Below are positions 19,083-29,600 of a DNA stretch of 64,000 nucleotides, one piece after another; within the stretch, counting starts at the first letter, position 1; every line of letters begins with the position of its first letter. The stretch is from Ciona intestinalis. Lineage: Eukaryota; Chordata; Ascidiacea; Phlebobranchia; Cionidae. The notes below the pieces were generated by a model. That model was given only the letters and a program-made list of their open reading frames with translations, did not search any database and was not told the origin of the DNA. Made by a program: the position numbers and the translations under genes. Where the stretch lies: the NCBI RefSeq assembly GCF_000224145.3, contig NC_020167.2:3649027-3713026 (forward strand), written 5' to 3'.

Positions 19083-21443
19083 ATGAAGAAGATTTCTGGA
19101 AAAACTTTAGTTAAGTATTAAAATATGTTCTACCATTCACTACAACGTATTGTTTTAACTTATACACTACAATGCGCTAACATTATTGTACTACATTGTA
19201 TATAGAGTAACATTAGGTTGCAAGTTTTGTGCCTTACGTTTATTGCTTATTTTGTTAAGTTTGAATTATTTGTTGTGATATTCTGTTCACGAACCGCGCC
19301 GTTTCTTTATCACGTCACTCGCGATGTTACACGCAATACACATTTGCTTCGTTCTCGGTTCACAATCGCGGCGTTGTGTTACGTCATAATTCGACAAAAT
19401 CGTTTATTTCGCTCTCTTCCGCTCACGTTAGTGTTACGCGTACGTTTCGCCACGTTTTTTTTTCTGGGGCCCCACGCGCGTTTTGCGTCGTTGCAAGGCA
19501 CATTACTTGTATGTTATATATTATAGATATGTTTGCGCCATGAAAGCGAAGCAAAAAGATCAAAGAATTGGTAAAGTATAAATTAAAATTGACATTATTA
19601 CCTACATACGCTGTTTTCTAGAAACATTCATTATTTGACGTCACGAAGTGGTGATGAGGCATCAGAAGAACCCACTTCGTAAGTTAATTGTTTCGTCACG
19701 AACCTAATTAATATATTTTAATTTCGGTTGTTAACAGATATTGGAATGTGACCTCACAAAGGTCCAAGGGACCATGGCGTGAAAATGGAACGAAGGTAAT
19801 TGTGACATCATTATGTACAACACGATATTTAAAGAATATATTGTTGCAGAAAAGTCAGCGAATAAAGCTGCCGAAGAAAAGCACAAGGTATATTTTATTT
19901 TATCCTTGTTTATAAGAATATTGCTGAATGAAAATAGCCAAACAAATTTTAAAAAGTCGATGTGACATTTAATTTGTAATTATAAAGTGTAGGCTTTGTC
20001 TATTTTTTAATGTGATTGAAACTAATGTTTATATATTTATTTATAATTAATTAGATTTAAGGCTTTTTGTATAGTTTGTAACAATTATAATAGGTTGGGG
20101 AAAATGGTCAATGTTTTCATTTTCTTTTATCCCATTTGGTGTAAAACCAGGGATATATAAAGACCTATATAACCGTATCCAATAACTTTTAAAAGCGTTG
20201 CTATTTTTTATGATTAAGAAACCTGGGATGTGGTATCCTCTCTTGTCCCATAGTACATTATACTCTTTTAAGTGATAAGGCCGTGACATGCTAACGTTTG
20301 TGTTGCAGTCGAAGAACAAAGACGAAGGCGCCGATGAAGGATACACGGTTTGCGGTTTTAGTATTATAAGTTTGAGTGATGTGTGATGTGTGTCTTTCTG
20401 CGCTGCTCTTATATTCTGCTGGATCTAATGTCGCCAGCTATTTTTAGTCTGTCATCAGTCACTACTAATGTGCATTTCGCACGGCTTATGAAACATTTGC
20501 AATCAAACTATGGCAAACAACTTTTGGATCAGATTTTATTGTTGTACACTGTTGTGTTACTTTTACAAAGATCGAATCTTTCAGCGATTTTGATTGTCTA
20601 ATCGCTTGGTAAGACGGTATGTTGCTGATAGTTGGTATACTAGTACTCAGGTAATATCAGCACGCAGTATAATAGCGCATAATTAGCATCCATAATTTAT
20701 ATTTAATTCTGTAAAACAAACTTCTCGACCCCGATAAAATAATTGTAATACAAACGTCATGTAGCGTGATTGCGACGATGGCCACGTCACAATTACGCTA
20801 CGGCGTCAATACGGTGGGTCAGAGCATTGCCATGACCCTGCGTTCGGTGCGGTTATGTCACGTCGATTGAGTTACATTATGATCAGGTTGATGCGTGAAG
20901 GTCGCCGCCAATTTCGTAGCGATCGATACGGTGCGTAACAACCGGACGGTATTATATTGTGTGAAGATACGACGAGAGTATCGCGATACCAACATGTCGA
21001 CTTACCTTTTAATTGGGACATTCGACATTCGAGGTGTACACTGCAGATGATTATTCTTTAGGGATTTAAACCATATTTTCTTTGTCGATGTTTCATGGAT
21101 TATGTTCGAGTTAATTACTTTTTGACCATGTCCCTTTTTTGAATGGTTGAGCTTTTGTGTTTGTTGCATGTACGTCACAATATTGTCTCTGCACACGTTA
21201 TACTATTTTTGTCTTTTTGTTGGTGTATTCCTTGTTGTGCACATTGTCTATGTGCTTCGTTGTGCTATTTTTGTTTATATGGTTGATTTTACCTTGCCTA
21301 GGTATGGCAAGGGGTTTCTCACCAGAGTAGAAACCCACTACCATTGGCTGGGGGCTTGTCGTGCCGTAGTGGCTTTCCACCAACGCCAGCCACATAACTA
21401 GGAGGGTATTTTAATATTGTTTCTGTTTTTCAGAAGCTTCTAA
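19083..21443 (+). CDS. Small basic protein, 77 residues, unrecognised
   Basis: Exons: 19083-19114, 19622-19678, 19738-19795, 19850-19887, 20309-20347, 21434-21443. Every junction has GT/AG and keeps one reading frame (phases 2, 2, 0, 2, 2). A TATA box lies 63 bases upstream and AATAAA follows at 21499. The protein starts MKKISGKTLV, has an acidic patch GDEASEEP (21-28), and from about residue 38 is rich in Lys and Arg (SQRIKLPKKSTSRRTKTK). There are 20 Lys/Arg in 77 residues. It has no signal peptide and no membrane segment. The tail looks able to bind nucleic acid, and the CRE-containing TATA promoter is of a kind seen in germ-cell genes, but function is unknown. I do not recognise a family. 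Chance is possible, though six phase-consistent exons plus both flanking signals argue against it. Confidence 0.6.
19140..19410. repeat. Diverged copy of the tRNA-unit spacer repeat
   Basis: ATTGTACTACATTG, GTTGCAAGTTTTGTGCCTTA and TATCACGTCACTCG parallel blocks at 183-310 in the same order. It lies in intron 1 of the small basic protein gene and carries no tRNA. Confidence 0.5.
20090..20262. mobile_element. AGTAGGG-type MITE, degenerate
   Basis: TAGGTTGGGGAAAATGG and CATTTGGTGTAAA start one half; the far end is worn (TCTCTTGTCCCATAGTA). It lies in intron 4 of the small basic protein gene. Confidence 0.6.
20762..20850. other. GC-rich hairpin cluster in intron
   Basis: TAGCGTGATTGCGACGATGG is followed at once by CCACGTCACAATTACGCTA, an imperfect inverted repeat of about 19 bp per arm with almost no loop. 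GGGTCA/TGACCC form a second short stem 30 bases later. The surroundings are AT-rich, so the base composition stands out. Confidence 0.5.
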
Positions 21444-21498
21444 TGAAAAATCTCGCGGTGTTTGGTTTGTTTCGTGTAATTTCTTCGCAATATTGCAA

Positions 21499-21504
21499 AA
21501 TAAA
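21499..21504 (+). terminator. Poly(A) signal, small basic protein gene
   Basis: AATAAA in GCAAAATAAAATATT, 56 bases past the stop codon. Confidence 0.6.
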
Positions 21505-21875
21505 ATATTAACGGAACCGAACTTCTGCTTCATGATTTAGTTGTATGACGTCAGAATCGTGCAACGTCAGAAAAGTTACGTCCGATTTATACGTCACACA
21601 AATAAAAAACAACTTAAACAACGTCTTTGGTCGTCGAATATTTAATGATTAATGACTGGACAGTTTGCCATTAATCATACGTAACCTGGAAGCGGTTTAA
21701 TAATGGCAGTTTAATAATGGCAATCTAAATGAATAGAAGACTAGCTCCCAGTTTGTTCAGTCGTCACGAATTATGTGCAAAAACCGTTTGTATCAGATAT
21801 ACATATCATATAGTATGCAGAGCGGCGATTTTTGTTGCTTACTATTGGTATCACCAACATAAAATTTAGACACCA

Positions 21876-21990
21876 CATTCAAAGAACCGTGTTTCACGAC
21901 ACCCATAAACTAGTATTGGTTGTTTAAAACACGATCAGTATATTTGAATATAATGTGGGAAAGGTATCCTGTCTTTCCCCACCCTACTAT
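21876..21990. mobile_element. AGTAGGG-type MITE, half copy
   Basis: Only one half is present, from CAAAGAACCGTGTTTCACGA through GTTTAAAACACGATC to TCTTTCCCCACCCTACTA. Confidence 0.75.
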
Positions 21991-22139
21991 TTTACTAACA
22001 CACAATTTTCCCCACCAAACAAAACCAATTTTATGGCAAAAACAACTTGTACGAAGTATTGCAGTTTATTTTATTTTAAATATGAGTCTGAATCTACTGC
22101 TACACCGCAAAATTGGCGATCCAAAAATCAGACTCGTGG

Positions 22140-22212
22140 TAGTTAACGTTCAAATTCTTCTGCTAATTATTGTATGTGCTCGCTTAATAAAGCCATGCTC
22201 TCTTGTTAGCTC
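22140..22212. mobile_element. End fragment of THAP-type foldback transposon
   Basis: GTAGTTAACGTTCAAATTC leads to TGTGCTCGCTTAATAAAG and the tip GCTCTCTTGT, paralleling the right end of the 18.3-kb copy. I could not place the left end with confidence. Confidence 0.5.
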
Positions 22213-22312
22213 GAAGTTGCTTCTAACAATACTCGGGTAATCACATGCATCGGGTACGTGCTTATTGTGTTGTGTATACGTGAACGTGATTTGATTTTTA
22301 AATGTTTGCAGA

Positions 22313-23641
22313 ATGTCTTCAACTGACAAAGCTGGAGATGAACGGTCAATGTGAGTTTTGTTAACATAAACACGTTGTTTGTCTTTTCTTTAATTGTTTA
22401 GTTGGAGAATGAGAAACACGATTTTCAAATTTGAAACTGCAGTTTAATATATACGATTGTAATTCGAAAAAACTCGTTTAATTTTCCGAGTTGCTACTGT
22501 GCTCAATATTAACTCTTGCATATATATTAAATTAAATATGGTATTAAATTTTAAAAAATCGATAAAAGTCTTTATTTTTGTTTGTGAACAGCACAAACAT
22601 TCCTATTACAACAGTCATGTGATAAAAAAACATCTAACTGCTATAAGCCCATTGTTTTTGCAGTTTAAAGTGTGCTTTAGTTTTAAAATACAACTTTTTC
22701 TGGTTTAAAACCGTTAGTTTGAATTATTTTTTTACAGAACCGAAGATTCTGAAGTCAGCCAGTCATTTGTATCTGGTTACACTATTATGCATATGCTCTT
22801 CTATACTTTCTTGATGGTCACCGTTCCTATATCTTCGTACTTCGTTGCAAAGTAAACATATGACATTAGTTATTAAAATAAGGGAAAGCCATAGTTAAAT
22901 TTATTGTAACGCTCCAGACAATCGCCCCACCAACCAATATTCATTAATTCCTTGCTATACTTTGTACATATAAATAATAATCACCCACAAAGTTACATAC
23001 ATGGTAACTCGTAAGCTGGCACACGGTGTATCAACACCCGTGTTATAACAACTGTTGTTTTCCGGCCACACGAGGATAAAGTAAGTTACATTCATTCATT
23101 TATTCATTCATATAGGGATACAGCCTACTCTGGGGGGATTCCCCACTAGTTTGTAATATTCAATTCCATGACTAAATTCCAACGTGAATGTTCACATTAT
23201 ATTCTTATATTAGGCTATGCTATGGTTTTAAATAATTGCTTTTATCTTTAAACTTGTTTTATTGTTAAATGTTATTTTATCACAGCAAGCTAGATAGGAT
23301 ATGATAGATATTATATAATGCACACAGCAACATAATATACGTTTGTAATGTGTCATGTTGATTTGTTTAGGATGTAATATGATATTAATCACATTGCGGC
23401 AGTTCGCTTGTATTTGTAAACAACTGCTTGTCTACTCTACCTTTTTATTTAGTACCAGCCTATCTAATTTGGAAATGTGTTTTACAGAAACTACATATTC
23501 CAAGGTATTGTTGGCAGCTCTGAAGATGACAGTATTGTACCTTCTGCCTTAACTGCTGTTGTCATGGTGCATGTTGTACTTGCTCTCTTTGTATATTCTG
23601 CATTCAATGAGAAGATACCAGAGAAAAAGAAGCAGGAATAA
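22313..23641 (+). CDS. VMA21: VMA21, V-ATPase assembly chaperone
   Basis: Exons: 22313-22350, 22738-22851, 23488-23641, giving 101 residues, the same length as human VMA21. In the family this ER membrane protein chaperones assembly of the V0 sector of the vacuolar proton pump. Two membrane segments are visible: IMHMLFYTFLMVTVPISSYF, and ALTAVVMVHVVLALFVYSAF, whose AVVxVHVVLALFVY core is the family hallmark. The C-terminus KKKQE fits a KKxx ER-retrieval signal. TTTGCAG directly precedes the ATG with one intervening base, so the 5' end is probably a trans-splice acceptor. SNX25 begins 54 bases after the stop, on the same strand, with no AATAAA between. Confidence 0.96.
22988..23120 (+). repeat. 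SINE-like repeat in VMA21 intron 2
   Basis: CACCCACAAAGTTACATAC, GGTAACTCGTAAGCTGGCAC and ACTGTTGTTTTCC through to a CATTCATT tail. It aligns with the inverted copy at 33912-34034. Confidence 0.75.
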
Positions 23642-23670
23642 TTTTACTGTGATCAGAGTGGACTTCGTAC

Positions 23671-23675
23671 TTTAG
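23671..23675 (+). promoter_or_regulatory. Candidate spliced-leader acceptor for SNX25
   Basis: TTTAG at 23671-23675, preceded by TTCGTAC, lies between the VMA21 stop (23639-23641) and the SNX25 start (23696). The 54-base spacer has no AATAAA and no room for a promoter. Ciona operons use such unpaired acceptors. Confidence 0.55.
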
Positions 23676-23695
23676 AAAAAAACTTAATTAAAACA

Positions 23696-26600
23696 ATGAT
23701 GGGAATAACTGGTTTCCATAACTCTGTATTGTATAGTTCAGTCGGGTTATTGTTCTTGGCTTTGTTGGTAATGAAGCCAGTTGTTCTTGGTGTTGTATTC
23801 AACTTGGTAATATCATTGCTTGGTATTTGTGTTGGCTGTGCTCTAGGTGTGTTAATTATGGTAAAACTTTTAAACCACCTAGAAACACATAAACTGAACG
23901 TTGAAACTACAAACACAGCAGCACAGTTGAATTCTGACAGCAGAATCTTCGTAAACCTATCAAGGTTTCAAATTCTATCTCGCTGCTACCATTGGGGAAG
24001 CATAAAAGTCACAATGCTATTTCAATCTCTGATCTCACGCCTGGCAGCTTCTCCTTTAATTAAATCTCAAACTGAGGCAAACCACACAAGGGCTAGTGTA
24101 AGGGGCAGAGGATTGTATGAAATTATACGACCGTATGGTCAAACTCCAGATGACATGTTAGCAAGTGCATATGGACCCACTGCTTACGGCACGGGATCCA
24201 CGGTCTGTGTCTCGCATAACATTGATGAGATCGTCCACAGAGTTTTCGAGTACACTTACAGAGATTATGTCGAAACCTGGTAAGAAAATAAAGGATGTTT
24301 GTTGATTATAATATTAACACCACATATGCTCTAGGTATGCTCAAGTCAGTGCAGACCATGGAAATCTTCACAAAATGATTCGTGCTGATTATTGGGATGT
24401 TGTGAAGGCATTTTCTGAGCGACTTAGCAAACTGGACACTGTTAATTTAACAATGAAACGATTTCCAACCTGTTTGCTACATCACTTTGAACAACTCAAA
24501 CTCACAGCAAAATCGTAATTAATTAAATTTCTTGTGTCTTGATATATCTGTCTATAGACTATTAGCAAAGTATAAATCTGTTTTGCAATTAATGTAAATC
24601 TGTTTTGCAATATTTAATTTAACATAGTTGGTAAAATTCCAAATTTAACATCTTTCAAATTCAGCATAAAATTACAGGCTTTTAAAAGTAGTTAAACACT
24701 CTGTGTTTTCACAGGAGTCCAGAAGATGTAAAACCATCCTTTACACTCCATCCCTGCCTCCGGGATCGGAACACAGAGCTTACTTTTCTTCGTCACATAT
24801 GCGAATACATCCTCATCCTTACTTTACCTCCAGAGGCTGCAAGGATCTCTAGTTTAAGAACAATACTACGTGAAATTTTATCCGGATTAGGTAATTTGTA
24901 ATAACTATTATATATATATATTTTTTTTTTATATATATATATATTTTCAGGTTATAATGTGTTACAATATTCTTTCCATGTTCTTCAAATGACTGGTAGT
25001 AAACGCCTTCAGTGATATGGTACAGTGAATAGATCGTATACTGTGTAACCAGGCGATACTGAGTTTGATACTGCAGTACTGCTACCATTGTACCATGTCC
25101 CTGTATGTATATTGTATGTTTGGGCAAGGCATTTAGCAGTGTATGAAATAGTATATATCTTATATTATAACAAGAATAAATGAATGTCAGTCCAATTGAC
25201 AACAGCACTTCTTCCAATGGTGGACAGTTTATGTGATCCCGACTACATTAACCAAACCATATTATCATTCCTTCAATGGCGGGATACCACCCATGAAGAT
25301 CATACAAGGGCGTATGCCTATGCTGCCACTTATGAGGATTTTATGAAAATAATCACAGAATGCAAAAGTGTTCCTGTTCTTCGACAAATAAGGTGTGTTA
25401 GGTGTAGTGTGTACCATATCTGCCTCTTTGTTCATGTATATACTTCTATTGTCAGTTGTTTTCTATTCGTTTGCAAATTACACTTCTTAAGGTTATAGTA
25501 TGCAAACTATGCATTGTCATTATAATATAATATCTGCATTTTTATCCATAATATATACAATATACTGTTACATCTTGCATGTAATTTCTATTCAGTTCAT
25601 TGAATTATATTTTGACATTTAGGTTATTGTATGCATTATGAATACTTATTTTTTGCATGCTTATTTTAGATATCGCATCATGACTGAAATAATCCATGCT
25701 ACCACAATTAGTGGACTGAAAAAAGATCAAAGCAAAGCAGCAAAAGCAAGAAGCATGGATAAGGTAAACTACAGAACCATCCAAAAACAAAACCCTAAAC
25801 TAAAAAAATATTCTTTGGCTATTGCTTATGTTTTGATCTTAATATTACTTACAGGGTGAACTTCTCATAAGTCGTAACCTGAAGAGGTACATTAACCAAT
25901 GCCAGGTCGCCAAGCAGCAATGTGAAAAGAAAATTCGGTATGTAAATTCGTAATATGGTTTTAATTTTACATTAAAAATCTGGAAAAGAAATGCAACAAA
26001 CTGTGAAATTATCTTTGAAATATTCTTGTGAAGTTTTATATGGCTAGTAGTAAATACAGGAGATTGTTTAAAATAAATATTCTGAAACCACTATGCTGTT
26101 TATTGAAAATTTATTTATTAAAATCCAGATTACTCGGAGGTGGAGATTATGGGGTTAATTACTCTCCACTTGATGGCAGTGTAGCAGGTTCATTTGAAAG
26201 TCAGGTTTGTAACTAGGGATGCACATTACAGAATAATTAGGTATTCTAGGATATCCTAGAATACTTTAATTCGAATCTAGAATTCCGAATCTAGAATTTC
26301 GAATCTTTTTATATTTATAGGAAAAAAAAATGTTACCCACAAAAGTCAGTTTATTGACCCTTTCATAGCAGCCTTGTTGGGTCATGAGCTGTAGAATGAT
26401 CAAAAATTGTACTATTGGGTAGTTTTTATGTCATGAAACGTATAGCAGGCTATGAAAAGACGTTGCGAATGTTTACTCCCGAAAGTCCCACAAACACAAA
26501 AATATTTTTTTTCAAAATTAATAAGTTTCAAAAATTGTTAATATAGTATATGAGATGACGTGTAATGACGTCATTAAACAGAATACCGAATCCCGTAATT

Positions 26601-29600
26601 AGATTCGAATACTAAAGGATTCGAATCTCACGGATTCGAAATTCTGTAATGTGCATCCCTATTTGTAACCATTAAATTATTGTTCAATAATATTTGTTCT
26701 TGTCTTGTGTATGTTGGTATATCTATTCTATAGCTCACCAAATAAAAAAAATCAAACTTAAGTGTTTATATATATGTAAATATTGTACATTTTTTGACTT
26801 ATTTTTGATATTTAAAATAAAATCGGTTCTTTTGAATAAAAAATATAACTCAGCTGTATCTATATATATATGTTTTTTTGACTTTTAAAATAAATTTGAT
26901 CTTTTTAGCTTCTATCATTTGAAGAAATAATGACGTCCCCCATATCTCGCTCATTCTTTCTCAAGTATTTAAAGAAGATAGGACGTGGAGCTCTACTTAA
27001 CTTCTGGAATCAGGTAAACAAAGTTGATCTGTTTCTATTAATATCTTATTGTAACCAAAATAGCAACTAACTAAGAGTTAGATATGTTTTAGTTTTATGG
27101 TGAAATATTAGCTAGTTGGGCTCAACGTATTTTGTTTTAATGTTGTTCTATATTGGTTTTAAGATATGTTGGTATGTCATAATCTGCATTTGTTTTAGAA
27201 ATAGTTCGGACACATTTGGTTAAAATTGACTTTGACATTTTTCTAAAGTTTAAGAACCATTGGACTAGAAAGTAAATGTGTAAAATTTTATTTAAACGGT
27301 ATTTCATTTTTATCTGTTTTATCTATAAGCGTATTTTAACAACTGTTCAACTCATTTTTTACTTTTGTAAACCTTTCCCGATTTTCGTTATCGTGACCGA
27401 AGAGACAAAATAAATTTTATTAATTCAATTTTTAGGTTGAAATAGTAAAAACTACCCAACCCACTGGGAAGGCACTGGCCAAGTTAGTCAGCTATGCTTA
27501 CCAGAACCATGTTCTACAAGGATCAGTGGAACAACTCCCACTCGATATTGATAAATCCACCATGAAAGGAATGCAGGATTGTGTCATTGGAAATAAATCT
27601 CCTCAAGATTTTTTCTTGGTCCAGAAGCAGGTTAGTTGAAAAGAAATGTAATGTAACATTAAACAATTTTCATACTTTAGTTGGGATGGAGCATGACATA
27701 ACATAACACAGTTTTCATACTTTTTCGTTCAAAATTATATTGATGTTTAGGAAAATCAATTTATTTGATGATAGATAGCTTTATTCTACATAGGTTTGAG
27801 AAAGAAATTTTTATTTTAAGTAAAGTTTTACTGTCATTTATTTTTACTGGTATTCCTGATTTTATGCTAATATCACATGCGTTATTTTTGTCCCATAGAT
27901 TCAGATTAACATGGTTTATACTTTGTTTACTTACACACTGTTTTGTAAAGAACTAGTTTTCTCTTTCCCTTCTAAAAGTAATTTTTGTTAAATTTGTGAT
28001 AAATTGCTTTTGTAAAAGCTGCAATAATTCTGAAACAAATTTCCCTTCTTTATTAAAAACAAATTTCTTTTTTGTTTCTCTTTATCAAATTATGTTACAA
28101 TTTTTTTCCTGTAAAGGTATACGATTTGTTGAAGAGTGACCACTACCCCTCATTTGTGGTGAGTGATATTTATACTTACCAACTTATGCCGGAGATAAAC
28201 GACTCAACTATCGATGGGAGTATGAATATTGCTAAAGAAGATTTGAATAAAACAGGTAAAATTTAACGTTTTTTGTATGTTTCGCATCGAAGTATTTTTT
28301 ATGCACTCGTAACTAACCTTAGCTATTGATTTAAAAGAAATATTTATTATTGGTTGGCATTTGGTTTATTTTAGCATTAATGACATTAGGCGAGGGAAAT
28401 TAGAATTCTGCAGGTTAAATTGTCACAGACGCAGTTATTTGGCTGTGTTGGTCTGGTAATTTACCAGAACTCTAAATGTTCATTAACTTTACTATAAAAA
28501 CTGAAACGTTGCCAACTTGCCACTTTAAAAACCAAAACACTAAATACTTTACCATAAAAAGTGAAACTAAGCTGTATTGCTTTTAGCCTTTGGTGGAGAT
28601 TGTTCATCCGATGCTTCGTTACAACGACTACGAATGTTGGAGGGAAAGCTTGAATATAAAGCACAAGCCCTTGAAAGCTTGCTACCATCCGCTAAACTTG
28701 ATCCTAAGGTGTGTTGATGGTTGGTATTGTGTTTATAGTGAGCTTGCAAATTCATTTCTATACTTCTGTGTACAAATATCTGTCCAGACCCCTAGTATTG
28801 TCAAAGGTTTTAAATTAGATGATTTAACTAAACTTATTAAAAAAAAAAAATACATTAAAAAATTATTAGGTAAAATTAAATTTAGCCAATATCACTGAAT
28901 ATGTGGGATTATCAAACCAGATTTAACTAAACATAAGTTGTTTAACTAAAATAAAATGTTTAGTTAAAAAGAATAGAAATTGAAAAAAGTTCTAAAATTA
29001 ATTTAAACTAGAAAAAAACAATATGTACAAGAACAAACTATGTAAAATTGAATGAATGTATAAATGTAACGATTATTTAACCAAAACCATTTCAGGTAAC
29101 AGAGCAGTTGGAGGAAGACATAAAGATGTTGCAGCGAGCGAAGATGAAGCAGCAGATCCACATGGAGAGGACTGATGCATGGTGGGAACACATGGGAAGT
29201 TGGGCGGCAAACGTACAAGATGCTTATTGCCAACAAGATTCCTCAGAGGGTTGGTTTTATTATGCAAATGTCTAATGCTGCTATCCTTGATGCATAATAT
29301 TGTTTGTTTTTTGTCTTCTGAAAGAATGATATCTTTAACCTATATCCTGCTACTATCCTGATGCCTGATTCCCCTAGTAAAGATGTAATTTAAATTTTAC
29401 TGCAAAATGGTTATAATGCATATTATTTCTTTCACAGTCTTCTGAAAGGATGATATCTTTAACCTTTATCCTGCCATAACCCTTATGCTGCATCTAAAAT
29501 TAAATTTTGATGCAAAATGATTACAATGCATAATATTGCTTGTTTTTTCTGTTTTCTAAAAAAGATGGTTTTTAACTTATATTTTGGTTATTCCCTTAAT

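Larger units (their letters stand above)
21505..22312. other. Spacer upstream of VMA21
   Basis: Holds the MITE at 21876-21990 and a THAP-transposon end at 22140-22212. Overlapping open frames at 21920-22240 lie within these repeats and are not credible genes. The VMA21 start follows an acceptor-like TTTGCAG. Confidence 0.5.

Noticed and set aside
21920-22240. Overlapping frames of 63-106 codons
   Set aside because: They read across a MITE half and a transposon end; coding is unlikely.
28567-28898. Frames on both strands near SNX25 exon 11
   Set aside because: They are shadows of the true exon 28587-28708 read in other frames.
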